Of a stretch of 64,000 nt of DNA, positions 1-13,300 are shown in pieces (the stretch's first letter is position 1; each line of letters begins with the position of its first letter). The position numbers and the translations under genes are program-made. This stretch comes from Sorghum bicolor. Its lineage: Eukaryota > Streptophyta > Magnoliopsida > Poales > Poaceae. Location of the stretch: assembly GCF_000003195.3 (NCBI RefSeq), contig NC_012870.2:26432202-26496201 (forward strand), written 5' to 3'. The notes below the pieces were generated by a model. The model was not told the origin of the DNA and searched no databases. It saw only the letters and a program-made list of their open reading frames with translations.

Positions 1-1400
1 ACTCCTAATCCGGGAGAGAATAGCCAAAAACATTCTCCTATTCTTGTTTTTCCCCTATGAAATAAATGCTCAAGATATTTTGGTTACTACCACTTGCTAC
101 ATTATTATAGGAGGATGAGTGCTCTATAAAAAGTGAATACGAGGAAATAAAAAGGGGCAAGTGCCCGGAACCTCGAAAGAAAAGAAAAAGTGAGACGAGA
201 GGTAAAAATGGACAAGTGTCCGATAGTAGAATTAGGGGTACAAGATACCCACCTGAGAGAAAAGAAAAAAAAGAGAGAGAAAATATAGAGCATCTCATTC
301 CCCTCAAAAAGTTTCAAAAGAGCAAGAAAGGTATGTATCCCCTCAAAAGAGCATAAGTAGAATTAGACTTTCACCATTGTTATCACCATCATTACCTTGC
401 ATCATTCATTCGGCACACATGCACATCTTGATTTGACTTATTGACTTGTTCTTCTGGATCCATGGTTTGACTATGCAATAAATGTCTTGTAAGTATGTAT
501 TAGCTGTCTCCCACCTATGAGCTCTAGATATCAAAACCTTATTAGAGTACGGTGAGAGAGAAGGCAATGTCACTGTGCCTCATACCAAAAATACCACATA
601 CTTTGAGAGAAGGCATACACCTTTACTGCCTTGGTAAGGATCCAGAAATACCACAAAAGAGAGACTAGAGAGAGTCATTCAAGGAATCTCTGAGTTTTAT
701 TTGAAAATCTGCAAAAACTCTAGAGCTATAGTTAATCGAAGAACAAGAGACATGGCGCTTGACTAGACCGTTCTATCTTTTAACTACTCAGACACAGGTG
801 ACGGTTACAAGTCTCATAGTAAAAGGTAAAACAAGTAAGTTTTGAGTCTTGACAGTTTACCCTAACTCAGAGATGAGATCTTGTTTAAACGCATGTACCT
901 TTAAGGCATGAAACCACTGCAGAAACTCTTGAGTCTATCTTTGCTCAGGGACGAGCAAAGGTTAAGCTTGGGGGAGCTTGTTGACGGTCCTTAATGCTCA
1001 CATTTAACCATCAACTAATCATAGAAAAGGATCCAAATGCAACCAACACCTAGACTTAGGGTTTTATCTGACAAATTTCCATGAGTTTTGGTGTTTGTCT
1101 ATTTCTGCAGGGGGTTATCAGGAAATACGGAAGAAAGGCCCACACGTCGGGTTAACATAGAGATATTAACGTGCCGCACAATTTTCTATCATCTAGAAGA
1201 CTCCAGAAGCCATGGGACCGAAGCGGAGGCCGAGAGGACTCAGGGACAGGGCGCCCGCCCTCCTCTCCTAGGCGCCCGCCCTCACATAGAGTCCTATCAG
1301 GACTCTCTTTCGGGATATTGCTCCACCGACCTAAAGGATCAAGGATAATCATTTAATCAATGTCGGTTTGATCCAACGGCCCATATTCACTTGAAGGGAC

Positions 1401-1407
1401 TATAAAA
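1401..1407 (+). promoter_or_regulatory. LTR TATA box of element D
   Basis: TATAAAA lies about 115 bases after the paired GGCGCCCGCCC blocks, the same spacing logic as the TATATAAG of element E's LTR. It probably marks the start of the LTR transcript, roughly 30 bases downstream. Confidence 0.55.
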
Positions 1408-1494
1408 CCAGACCCACCTGGCCCCTGGAGATCATACCTCTTCTACAGAATCAAAGCTAGGGTTTCAATTCTTCATCCAAGTAGAGAGGATCCC

Positions 1495-1590
1495 TCTAGT
1501 TCTTCTAGTTCTACCTCTAGTTCATCTAGATCTAGTTCTAGTTCATCTAGTTCTAGTTCTAGTTCCTCTAGTTCTAGTTCTAGTTAGTTC
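1495..1590 (+). repeat. TCTAGT-type hexanucleotide tract in the D LTR
   Basis: About 16 imperfect copies of CTAGTT/TCTAGT follow one another in the transcribed part of the LTR. The E LTR lacks this expansion at the corresponding place, so it grew by slippage within this copy or subfamily. Confidence 0.8.
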
Positions 1591-2249
1591 TAGCTGTAAT
1601 CTAGAAAATAGGGAGAGAGAAGAGGAGAGCGGAGGAGGAGCTGGATCTGTCGGATCTTCCTCAACATTGTACTTTTGCAGCAACTGGTTCGTTCTCCAGG
1701 TTCTTCAATTCATAATTCCTGAGTTCTTTAATTACTTTTATTTACATTCAAGTTATTTATTGGATTCCCGCTTGCATCAAGTGCTCTAGTCTTTATAACG
1801 CTAGAGTAGTAATTAATAGATTAGACATGGTGTTTAGTCTTGCAATTACCTAAAATTGCACCCAACCCGACGGATTGTTGTGGTAGCCTTAGGGTAGTAA
1901 CAGCCCTAACGGTCGACGTATTCCACCTCGTTCGGATCGGTGTTTGTAGGACCGCAGTCAGACCTTCCTAACCCCCTTCTCATCTCTTTCTGTGGTTAGT
2001 GCTCTGATGTCCCGATATAGATAATCTTGAAGTAATTCTTGATTCTTAGATCAACTAGAGAACTCTCAGGAAACTTCCTCTCTTCCCACCAAAAATAATT
2101 ATATAGTTATCCTTGGGCGATCCTGGATCTTAATTAGTACACTCACGTTCCCTGTAGAAAATCGATACTCTGGAATACTCCCGGGTGAAAGCTACATCGG
2201 TATCCGTGCGCTTGTGGATTTTTTCTGTTTGCGTTTAAAATACCCAACA

Positions 2250-2583
2250 GCTTATCAGTAGGCGCCAGAACCTCAACCTGTACATCGACAGGATGCCGAT
2301 GCTTATTGGGCCGATAAGATAGCTGAAGTAATGAGAGATCAATTTGGGATAAAACCCAAATTTAATACTTACTCTTATCGGACACCGTATCCTCCTGCGT
2401 ATGACCTGATCCCGCTTCCAAATCGGTACAAGGTGCCGGATTTCACCAAATTCTCTGGACAAGATGACACATCAACCATGGAACATGTTAATAGATTCTC
2501 ATCTAGTGTGGAGAAGCTGCTAACAGGGATGAATTAAGAGTTCGTTTATTCTCATCATCTTTGTCTGGATCGGCCTTCACTTG
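2250..2583 (+). pseudogene. Element B: gag fragment, first visible piece
   Basis: This matches element A gag at about 4388-4720, including the segment around 2331-2537 with its PPAYDLIPLPNRYKVPDF stretch. It is cut on the left by the D LTR and on the right by the 5' LTR of element A at 2584. Small indels break the frame, for example a stop near 2535. The continuation of the same gag resumes at 14784 after the whole of element A. The upstream gag and 5' LTR of B must lie left of D, outside the window. Confidence 0.85.
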
Positions 2584-3276
2584 TGTTGACACCGTTTTTG
2601 GGCACGTGTCCATGATTGGAAAAGTATGGGTCGGCAGGATAAGACGGCAGTGCTTGATCTACAGGATGAGTTGCCGATGAGGATGGTTGCCGATGGAGGG
2701 ATGGTTGAACGTGACTAAGTCCATAGATGATGGTGTGTCTGTGCTGATGGCTACGACAGGGGAGTCTGCCGATGATATGGGGGAAGAGTCTGGAAGTTGC
2801 CGATCGGTTTGTGGAAGTGTTCCAGTTTGTCACGGGGGGGTAGTTTTATGTTTTCCTTAGTTATTTAAATCGTTTTGTATATGGATTCTGTGTAATTTGG
2901 AATTCAAGTTCTAGTCGTGTCTGGTTGTAGCTCTTTGAGCAGGGTATAAATGTAGACCCTAGGGCCTTGTAATCTATCTATCAATCAATCAAACACACGT
3001 TTTTACTCATACTCTAAGCATCTACTTTTTCGACGACTTCGTCATACTTTTTCTTTTCACTACGAGTTCTTAGGAATTTGAAGACTTAAGCTCGACTTGT
3101 TCTCAAGTTTCGCGTGAATACCTCTTGGCCGTGACATTCGGGCGCATCGCTATTGTCAGGACCAAAGTATTCGAGTTATCACCTTTGCCGATACTAAAGT
3201 CAAATCGGCTGGCACGCCTTAACGTTTAAATCGGGTATTAGCCCTTTCTGTTTGCAGATCAGCTTTTGCACCAACA
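2584..3276 (+). repeat. 5' LTR of element A
   Basis: It starts TGTTGACACCG and ends GCACCAACA, 693 bp, and is the direct partner of 14087-14783. It contains about six GCCGAT/ATCGGC hexamers, the signal that pervades this family. A TATA-like GGTATAAATG lies near 2942-2951. Confidence 0.93.
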
Positions 3277-3283
3277 CATCTTT

Positions 3284-3301
3284 TGGCACGCCCAGTGGGA
3301 C
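3284..3301 (+). other. Primer-binding site of element A
   Basis: TGGCACGCCCAGTGGGAC begins seven bases after the LTR and has the TGG start expected for pairing with a tRNA 3' CCA end. I did not identify the tRNA species. Confidence 0.6.
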
Positions 3302-3317
3302 GAAGATCAAGATCAAC

Positions 3318-6300
3318 ATGTCGACTTCTGAGTTTGATCAGAAGAACGTCATCCCCGTGACAGAAGCCAATCTCAAGGATGAGCAGAAACAAGCTATTGC
3401 TAAAGCCATGGAGGATTACAAGCAGCAATGCCTGAGGTCCTTCAGCATGAACAGGAGTGGCGAAGTGATCCAGAAGGATGCACTGCCGGCACCTCGGCAG
3501 GTTACTTTTGAAGCCAATCCTGGTAAACTTCAAGAGATGGTTGATAGTGCTATCAACCGTGCTTTGATCAACCAAGCTGGTGTGCTGTCCAATACGGTTT
3601 TCAATGCCGTCGCTAGAACTTTCAAGGAAGGACAGATGCCACCAGATTATATGGGCCCCTCTCTTCATCAGCCAGGATCACCAGTGGTCACAGCCCCATC
3701 GGCTGCTGCAGCCGCTGCGGGTGCACAGATTACCGTTCCTCCAAGTACGTTGGGAGTCACTAATGCGCAATCTATGCCGATGATAACTAATCCACCGAGT
3801 TCAGATGAACAGATCAAGCTTGCCACAGATCTATTAGCATCGGCGATGTCAGGACCAGTTCCTCCTCCTAACTGGTGGGGTTATGGTATGCCCCCGGAAT
3901 ACTTGAAGACACCTGGCACATCTCAAGCAACTGATATGAGAGGCAAGGCCCCTAAGACATCGGCACCTCCCAATATGCCGATGAATCAAAGTTCCCAGTA
4001 TACTACAACTACTACTGCAAGACCTTACACTGGGAATTCTCAAGCTCCAACGTTCCAGATGCCTAACGCATCGGCAGACTCAATGCTAATGCAACAGAGG
4101 TTTATGACTCAACCTGGGTATGTCAATTCGATGATGATGCCCAATTACCAGTCATCGGCAGGACCTATGCCGATGAATGCCAATAATGGATGGCTTGGGC
4201 AATAAGTCTTTCCGCAAACACCCCAACAGAGTCATCAGGCTACAGGGTTCCAGCAAGGCCAATGAATCTCGGGCAGCAGGTCGGCGGACAGCAGATTGGC
4301 GGGCAACAACTTGGTGGTCCGCAGATTGGAGGTCAAATAATTAACCCGATGTTCCATGCAGATCGTGCGCCGCATCGACACGTGGAAGCTAATCAACAGG
4401 CGCCCGATCCGCAACCACCACATCGGCAAGATGCCGATGCTTATTGGGCCGATAAGATTGCTGAAGTCATGAGGGACCAATTTGGGATAAAACCCAAAGT
4501 CAACACTTACTCTTATCGGACACCGTATCCTCCCGCATATGATTTGATCCCGCTTCCAAATCGGTACAAGGTACCGGATTTTACTAAGTTTTCTGGACAG
4601 GATGACACGTCAACCATGGAGCACGTCAACAGGTTCATCATCCAATGCGGGGAAGCTGGTAACAGGGATGAGTTAAGGGTTCGTTTATTCTCATCGTCAT
4701 TATCTGGATCGGCTTTCACTTGGTTTATATCGTTGCCTCCCAACTCAGTGATTACCTGGGCCGATCTGGAGAAACAATTCCACAAGTACTTCTTTTTTGG
4801 AGTCCATGAGAAGAAGATCACCGATTTGGTTAAGTTGAGGCAACGCAATGATGAATCGGTTGAGAGTTTTGTGCAAAGGATACGGGAGGTCAAGAACAAA
4901 TGCTACAGCCTGGTTCTGGATGATCGGCAGCTAGCCGATTTGGCTTTCCAGGGTTTGTTGCCACACATCAGGGATAAGTATGTGTCTCAGGAGTTTGAAA
5001 GCTTAAGTCATTTGGTGCAGAGAATTTCTGATCAAGATATCAAGCCTTTCGAATCCAAGAGAGCATGGAACAAAAAGGTGTCGTTCGTTGATGAAGCAAC
5101 AAGCTCGGACTCTGATGAAGAAACAGTCATCGGCTTGGCAGAATGGGTAAAAAATAAGAAGCCGATGTCTTGCCCTTTTGGACATAAAGAACCAGAGAAG
5201 TTTGTGTTTGACACCACTAAGGCCGATAGGATATTTGACTTTCTACTTCAAGAAGGTCAGATCAAGCTGTCACCTAATCATGTGATCCCATCGGCTGAAG
5301 AATTAAAAAGGTTGAAATATTGCAAGTGGCATAATGCAACTTCTCACGACACTAATGAGTGCAAGGTTTTCAGACAGCAGCTGCAATCGGTGATAGAGTC
5401 TGGAAGGATCAAATTTGACAGTTCCAAGACCCAGAAGCCGATGAAGATTGATCAACATTTTTTCCAAACGAACATGCTGGATGCTAAGCGAAACGCCAAG
5501 GTCTTGACATCAGAAGCAGCTGAAAGAAGTGCATCGGTGGATCCTCAGCATCAAATCACTACTACTGATGCGAAAGGGAAAGGCTTGATCCAGGAGGGAA
5601 CCAACTCAGGAAGACCTCCCCGATCCGACATTGTGATAACTCACAGGAGGCCCCGGGAGACGTAGCAGCAACATGAAGATCGGTATCGGCACCAGCAAGA
5701 GGATTATCGGCGGGAAGAGGAAAGACACCGACAGGAGTGGAATCGGCATAGGGACCACTGGAATTGCCCGTTCTTCATTCATTGTTGGGAGGAAAACATC
5801 AAACTTCCCACTGTCAGAGATTGTCCCGAGTGCAACGGTTATGACCAGTATGACAGGTCCGATCGGTACTACCGCGATGATGATCGGCGATTTAATGGGT
5901 CGATTAGGGGGAGAGCATCCGTTCATGATCGGCTGGGGGGCAGGCTCAGTGTGCACGACAAACTTGGGGATCGTGTTGAATATTTTCCTAGGAATTAGGA
6001 AGAACTTGAAGAAATGGCTAATGCGCGGGTCCCCGATGAGTTCATATTTTGCAGGGATGCCAACACTTATCGGATGGAGTCGAGGGAAAATCGTCGCCCA
6101 GCAGTAAGGCAGCAGCAACTTCCTCCGTGGTGTCCAGAGGGGTTGACCAGGACACAAAAAAGAAGGCTGCAGCGCGAAAGGCGAGAAGAATTGAGTAAGG
6201 GAGAGAATTCTGGACAGTCTGGGGATCAGCAACAGTCAGATCCTAAGGGGAAAGGTCCATCGGCAGATGTCAACATGGTCTTTATGTTGCCGATGGAGTT

Positions 6301-6921
6301 CCTTGCGCCATCCAGTGATGATGAGGTGGAATTCTTCGATCAAATAGCTCAACTGGCTCTGGATCCGATGACAGCTATCTTCGAGAAGCCTGCCGATGAT
6401 GAAAGGCAACATCTTAAGGCCCTGTTTGTCAAGGGAAGGGTTGATGGTCAGCCGATGACTAAGATTTTAATTGATGGTGGGGCTGCTATCAACATCATGC
6501 CGTATGCAGTGTATCAGAAGGTTGGAAAAGGAGATCAGGACCTGACCAGGACCGATATGATGCTCAAGGACTTTGAAGGAAATGTGTCTCCAGTCAAGGG
6601 GGCAATATGCGTAGAGTTGACCATCGGCAGTAAAACCTTGCCGACAATGGAAAGGGTGCTTACAATTTACTGTTGGGAAGAGACTGGATTCATGCCAATT
6701 ATTGCATCCCGTCTACAATGCACCAATGCTTGGTCCAGTGGGTAGGTGATAAGATTGAAATTGTCCCAGGAGACTCTTCATATGTTATTGCATCGGCGGA
6801 AGCAGATACCTATGAAAGGACTAGGTATATTTCAGGAGAAGCTTGGGAAAAGGATTTCCTCAAGGTTGCCGATTATGAAATTCCACCGATCCAAGCAGTC
6901 GGTTCTGAAGATGGTTTTTAA
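3318..6921 (+). pseudogene. gag-pro: gag-protease of element A, broken
   Basis: The start ATG at 3318 opens a gag whose capsid-like region is around 4600-5050 (PNSVITWADLEKQFHKYF and following). The protease is near 6440-6520 with a DGGA active-site motif. Breaks visible directly: a stop at 4203-4205, a change of frame near 4258, stops at 5663-5665 and 5996-5998 where copy B is open, and a short deletion near 6640 relative to copy B that shifts frame. The frame closes with TAA at 6919-6921, whose last A is the first base of the pol ATG. Gag packages the RNA and the protease matures the polyprotein in this family. Many GCCGAT hexamers lie in it. Confidence 0.88.
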
Positions 6922-9900
6922 TGGATAGGTTCGCCGATGATGGAAAATTAGGCCAGGGGTTCACATCGGCCAATGATTTGGCAGAAGTAGATATAGGTAG
7001 TGGTGATAAACCTAGACCTACTTTCATTAGTGCTAAGTTAGATTCTAAGTGTAAGCAACAGTTAACCGATTTGTTAAAGGAATATAAAGATTGCTTTGCT
7101 TGGGATTATACTGAGATGCCTGGTTTGGACCGATCGATTGTTGAACATCGGTTGCCTATCAAGTCTGGATTTCGGCCGCATCAGCAGCCAGCTCGCCGAT
7201 GTAATCCTAATATTCTTCCTGACATCAAGGCCGAAATAACTAAACTTATTGAAGCCAAATTTATTCGGCAGTGTCGGTATGCCGAGTGGATTTCCAACGT
7301 TGTCCCGGTTTACAAGAAGAACGGGAAGCTTCGGGTCTGCATTGATTTCAGGAATCTCAACAAAGCTACACCGATGGATGGCTACCCAATGCCAGTTGAA
7401 GATCTATTAGTTGATGCTGCGGCTGGGCATCGGATCATTAGCTTTATGGATGGCAATGCAGGATACAATCAAATATTCGTGGCAGAGGAGGATATTCCAA
7501 AGACTGCATTTAGATGTCCTGGTCATGTCGGGTTGTTTGAATGGATAGTCATGACCTTTGGCTTAAAGAATGCTAGTGCTACTTATCAAAGGGCCATGAA
7601 TTTTATATTTCATGAGTTCATCGGCAAGCTGGTAGAAATTTATATTGATGATGTGGTGGTTAAGAATGGAGACTTTACAAAGCATCTTGCCAATTTACGA
7701 AAGGTGTTGTAGTGCACAAGGAAGCATGGTTTGAAAATGAATCCCAATAAGTGCGCATTTGGTGTATCGGCAGGGCAGTTTCTTGGTTTCATGGTGCATC
7801 AAAGGGGGATTGAAATCAGTCAAAGATCTATTGATGCCATCAATAAGATAGTGGCCCCTACCAACAAGACTGAGCTCCAGTCCTTGATCAGCAAGGTAAA
7901 TTTTATCAGAAGGTTTATATCTAATTTGTCTGGTAAAATTCGTGCTTTCAGTCCTCTTCTGAAGTTAAAGGCCCATCAAAAGTTTGTTTGGGGGAAGGAA
8001 CAGCAGTTGGCTCTGGATGAAATTAAGAATTATTTAGTGAATCCTCCAGTTCTAATTCCACCTCAACAAGGGAAGCCCTTCAGATTGTATTTGTCTACCG
8101 ATGGGATGGTCATCGGTTCGGCTTTAATTCAAGAATTTGAAGGGAAGGAACGTGTGATTTATTACTTAAGCAGGAGATTGATCGATGCTGAGACCAGGTA
8201 TTCGGCTATTGAGAAACTGTGCTTGTGCTTATATTTCTCTTATATCAAGCTAAGGCACTACTTGTTATCGGCCGAATGTACTGTTATTTGCAAGGATGAT
8301 GTAGTCCGGTACATGCTATCCATGCCGATTATGAGTGGCAAGATCGGTAAATGGATTTTGGCGCTGTCGGAGTTCGATCTACGTTATGAATCGGCTAAGG
8401 CAGTTAAAGGGCAGATTATGGCCGATTTTGTAACTCAAGATTGCGGTACAGTGGAGGCTTTGGAAATTGTACCTTGGACGCTTTTCTTTGATGGATCTAC
8501 ATGTGACCGGGGGGCAGGAATCGGCATAGTATTAATTTCCCCTCGGGGAAAGAAGTATGAATTTTCCTTGCGGATTGTTGCTACGTCGACAAATAATCAG
8601 GCTGAGTATCAAGCTTTGATAAAGGGATTAGAGTTATTGAGAGAAGTTCATGCTGATGTTGTTGAAGTCTTCGGGGATTCTATGCTGGTTATAAATCAAT
8701 TGGCTGGAAGCTATGAATGCCGAAGTGAAGTCCTCATAACTTATTACGAAAGGAGTATGCGACTGTTAAAGGAATTCAAAGATTTCCGGTTAGAGCATGT
8801 TCCTCGATTGCATAATGAAAAGGCCAATCGTCTGGCTCAGCATGCCTCGGGATATCAGCCTATGATTAGTGCAATATCGGCAATTGGTGCCGATGATTGG
8901 AGAAAAGAGATCATTGATTATTTGAATGATCCATCTAAGAAAGTCGAAAGACGAGTTCGGTTTCAAGCCACCAAGTATGTGCTCCTCGAAGATGAATTGT
9001 ATTATCGAACTATTGATGGGATTCTTCTCCGGTGCTTAGGTGATGATGAAGCTAAAAGTTTGATGGGAGAAATCCATGAAGGAGTATGTGGAGCACATCA
9101 GTCGACTTTTAAGATGAAGTGGATGATTAGGAGGAACAGGTACTATTGGCCAACCATACTTGAAGATTGCTTTAAATATTTCAAGGGATGTCAAGGATGT
9201 CAGAAGTTTGGCAATATTCAAAGGGCACCCGCATCGGCCATGAATCCTATTATCAAACCTTGGTCGTTCCGGGGATGGGCTATTGACTTAATCGGTCAGA
9301 TTTATCCGCCATCTAGCAAAGGGCATAAGTTCATCTTGGTTGCCACCGATTATTTCACCAAATGGATTGAGGCTATTCCTTTGAAGAAAGTTACTTCAGC
9401 CAATATGATTGATTTTGTGAAAGAGCACATTATTTACCGATTTGGGATTCCTCAAACAATTACTACCGATCAGGGTACTATGTTCACATCAGGGGAGTTT
9501 GATGAATTCGCAATCGGTATGGGGATTAAAGTGTTAAATTCTTATCCTTATTATGCTCAAGCTAATGGGCAGGCCGAGGCATCTAACAAAGGAATTATCA
9601 AGCTTATCAAACGAAAAATTGAAGAAAATCCTAAACGGTGGCACACATTACTGAATGAAGCTTTATGGTCCTATCGGATGGCTTGTCATGGAGCGACCAA
9701 GGTTTCACCTTATCAATTGGTGTATGGACATGATGCAGTGTTACCTTGGGAGATTAAGATTGGATCTAGGCGATTATCTTTTCAAGATCAATTGGCTACC
9801 GATGACTATGCTACTTTGATGACCGATGAGTTAGATGATCTAGCAGGGCATCGGCTGAAGGCTTTGATGAGTATTGAAGAGAATAAGAAAAGAGTTGCCA

Positions 9901-10154
9901 GATGGTATGATAAGAACGTAAAAGCTAAGGAGTTTGCCGATGGAGACTTAGTATGGAAGTTAATCTTACCGATCGGGACTAAAAGTTCAAAGTTTGGGAA
10001 GTGGTCTCCCAATTGGGAGGGTCCCTATCGGATAAGTCGATCGGCTCCTGGTAACGCTTATATCTTAGAAACCCTCGAAGGGGTCGAATTTCCCAGAGCA
10101 TTAAATGGCAAATATCTAAAAAAGTACTACCCAAGTATATGGGTCGATGCATAA
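6921..10154 (+). pseudogene. pol: pol (RT, RNase H, integrase) of element A with one internal stop
   Basis: The ATG at 6921 overlaps the gag-pro stop as TAATG, an arrangement also present in copy B at 28979-28983. Order: RT with the YIDD catalytic motif at 7641-7652; RNase H with its FFDGS start near 8480-8500; integrase with a zinc-binding HHCC region near 9080-9210 and a DDE core (acidic residues in VATDYFTKW, TTDQGT and GQAEAS). A TAG at 7710-7712 interrupts the RT just after YIDD, where copy B has a sense codon. The rest, 807 codons from 7731, is open. With that stop the polyprotein would be truncated unless read through. Confidence 0.92.
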
Positions 10155-10310
10155 AAGTTTAAATGCTGATAACACTCCTATCGGCTGGATTAAATATGTT
10201 TGGGGCCGGATTCAATGTTTCAAAAGATGCTGAAAACAGTCCTATCGGCTAGACTAAACATGGAGAAAGCTGGAAAGCAGGGAGAAACGGGTGTGTTGCC
10301 AATGAAGAGC

Positions 10311-13300
10311 TCACATATTTAGCAGCACTTGGATGGCCGATATGGCACGAAGGCGGATTTGGTTGGCTGCTTCTATCTCCTTGACGTCTTCATCGGCAGA
10401 ACCTTCTATCGGCTTCAGCTTCTTCTTCAGCTGCAGTGCTTTGCGACCGTGGGCATTTCGCTCTTGCTCAAGGAGCTTGATGGTCTCTGGCAGTTGACTC
10501 TCTTCCTGTTGAGCTTGGGATAGGGCATCCTCCACTTGCTTGAGTTATGCCAGCAGGGCTTCCCTTTTTGTCGATAGATTAGAGATCTTCTGCTTCAGCG
10601 CGTCTCCTGAGGACTTCAAGGTGCCGATGTTCTTGTGCTTCTCGTCGGTCAGGAGCTTTTCTTTCATCATCTCCTCGGAAAGTCGGGCTTGAGCGGCTCT
10701 ATCGGCAAGGCGTCGGGCAGCCTTCTGGTACTGCAGTTGTCGGCTCTCCAGGTGTGCTGCTTGAAAGAGAACTTCTTCGGCATCGGCGGGGATGTGGCCT
10801 CTCAGAGTCTTGAATAAAACCTTGGCCGGATCGGAATCATCGACTAGCTAGGCTGTGTCTTGGTGGAGGAGAGCCGATAATTCTTCCAGCTTTGCCCTGA
10901 CTTCTGCCGATGTGATCACAACTGCCTGAAAAGAGCTTGCTTCTTCACCCTCATCTTCGGAGATGTCGATGGCGAAGGAGAACAAGCTGTCGGGAGAGTC
11001 CTGCTCCTGAAGAAGAAATAGAACGAGTTATTCTGTGGTCAAGTATTGGTAGATGATGCAAACAGAGGTTGGATAACTTACTTGCTTCAGGGCAATCTCT
11101 TGCCTCTGACTCGAAGATGCCGATGGAGCCACGGGTTGATCGGCTGGAGTTGCCGATGGAACTATGTCAGCTAAAAAATTAACAGAAGTGGTTATAAAGC
11201 AGAAAAATAAGTTCATTGGCAATAATATCATAAAAGCATGTTACCTTGAGGAGGAGCAGTGCTTGTCTGGATGGAAGAGACCACCGATGCTATAATGGGA
11301 CCTGCTGGATCGGTAGTTTGTTCATGCACATCAGCCGATGTGTCTTCTGGTTGAGGTACTTCTGGTTGAAGCTCTTCTGGTTGGGGTTCTTCCACTTGTG
11401 GTGCTTCTTGCATTGGAGGGGGAGATGGTACTTGCTGTGTCTGTGCTTCTGAAGAAGAAGGAGAAGATTCTACCGGAATTGGAGATACCGGAGGAGGAGG
11501 GGGAGTTGCTACTTTGTGGCGCTTTGCCTGTGCTCTGGTACCTTTAGTGCCCTTTCTCTTCTACTGGCTGAACTGGGGGGCATCGGCACCTTTGCTTTTG
11601 GTCCTTGCCGATGCGCTGGTTTGCTGATATAGAAAGGAGATTTGTGAGTGCAAGTGCAACAGACATAAGAATGAAATTTGTATAAAAATTGAAAGTATAC
11701 CTTGAACGCATGTGCCAAGGCGGAGGCAGCCACCGATGGAGATGTCTGAGTTCTTCTAGTGCAAGACGATACAAAGGTAAATCGCCGATGGGAATAAAAA
11801 TGAGAAAATTGAAACATCGGCTCGAAGATACTTACAGTGTCATCGGGAACTTTGTACTCGGGGTCGATCATGCCGCGATACGTAAGAGCCGATCTGCAGA
11901 ACAGATGCTCCTTCCATTCTGCCCACCATTGATTGTACGCCTGAGTGATGAAGGCGGCTGGAACCCATTCTGACAAGTCTACGTCTGTATCGGCGCTTGA
12001 TGGCAGTTGGGCTACTCGAATCCATTCAAGGAGGCTAGTGATGGTTTCTCTGGGTTTTATCACATCGGCATAACAGAGTGTAATCGGCAGCTGGCCGAAA
12101 GCTAATTGACGAGCTAGTGCCGATGGATTGTAGAACTCATAGGTCTGGGGGGAGGTTTTCCCACTGCCAAAGAAGTTCACTGGTATAGCTCTGGGAGTCA
12201 CCAATGCCATCATTACTTCGGGATCTGTGTCAAGAGCATCATTGAATGGGTTGAAAACTAGAGGAAACATGGTGTCTGGATCGTCATAAGCTAACCATGC
12301 TCGCTCCTCTCTGGTCAAGCCTTCATACAAGGTTTGGAAGAATCGGCTGACCTGGTCTGCATTGCCTCCTGTACCAGGTAAAACTATGACAGCTTCACCG
12401 AAGTTCATGGGAGGGCGTGTTGCCAATTCTTCCTCATCCAGTTCATAGTTCTCGGTTATGTCCCTTGGAAAACGTTGTGCAAAAAGGTCAAACTCAAGAC
12501 GCTTGTGCATGTGGAGATTGAGCCACATGTTGATGAACCACCAGGGACCTCCCAAGTTGCCGATAGACTGGCCGAGTAAGAGTTTCCTAGTCACTTGGTG
12601 AAGGAGGTGGTAGGCTGCACCAAGCAGGTATCGGCCGACGGGAAATCAGCCCCCATTGGCTAAGTTTTCTGCTGCTGATAGATAGACGGAGGTTGATCCT
12701 GCCGATCGGTCGCAGAATACAAATTTATCTAGCCACATGTTCAGGAAGCAGGTCTGCTCTTTTATGTCGACAGGGCCTTTTCGTCTGTATTTTTGGATGT
12801 ACCCTGACCAGCCGCCGATGGTACGAGTTTCTACCTTAGCACTGGGTTTGGTATCGAAAAAATGAGTGCTATCGGCAGAAGATACATCTAGGCCAGTGAG
12901 CATAGCTACATCGGCAAGAGTAGGGGAACCAGGGCCGTGGCCAAAGACAAAGGCATTGAGCGTGTCTGACCAGAAATATGATGCAGCTATCAGCAGTTAT
13001 TCATTCCTATGCATATCGGCTATAGACAACCTAATCCATTGGTCTAGCTTCCTCTCGCCCCACTGGACTTCATTTGAGTTGCTGACCCTCAAAAACCAAT
13101 CCGTCCATCCCACGGTAGGACTGGGCCAAGAACGGAAAGTATCCTTCCATGGATCCAAAGAAAAGTTCTCGGCTCTAAAAGGGATCCTGTTGGTTTCTGC
13201 GTTAATGAGGTCGGTTGGATCTGGATCCCCTAACGGGCCAAGGCATTGGAGGTGTGGTTGATCGGTGGGGATGACAATTTTGTTGGACAAATCCTAATGG

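Larger units (their letters stand above)
1..2249 (+). mobile_element. Element D: 3' part of an Athila-type Ty3/gypsy retrotransposon
   Basis: Positions 1-978 are the non-coding 3' internal region and 979-2249 the 3' LTR. The assignment rests on similarity to element E at the right end of the window. Both have LTRs starting TGTTGACGGT and a matching stretch of internal sequence (about 140-250 here, about 63600-63700 in E). No coding domain is visible in 1-978; short ORFs there are not credible. A purine-rich tract ending at 978 is the likely polypurine tract. Directly after the LTR the sequence changes into gag of element B in mid-reading frame, so D is inserted in B. Its 5' half and the matching target duplication lie outside the window. 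Confidence 0.8.
979..2249 (+). repeat. 3' LTR of element D
   Basis: The repeat runs from TGTTGACGGTCC to TACCCAACA, about 1.27 kb, with the TG...CA ends of an LTR. It aligns over most of its length with the 5' LTR of element E (56061-57283). Landmarks are two GGCGCCCGCCC blocks (about 1250-1285), a TATA box at 1401-1407 and a TCTAGT-rich tract at about 1495-1590. D and E differ clearly, so they are separate insertions. Confidence 0.85.

Noticed and set aside
6905..6925. Classical -1 slippery heptamer at the gag-pro/pol border of A and B
   Set aside because: The bases before the stop (GGTTTTTAATG and GGGTTTTAATG) do not give X-XXY-YYZ in the zero frame; a stop/start overlap explains the layout better.
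10329..11550. Plus-strand ORFs of 60-70 codons between integrase and the 3' LTR of A
   Set aside because: They mirror the antisense coiled-coil and linker exons and have no conserved domain or counterpart in B.
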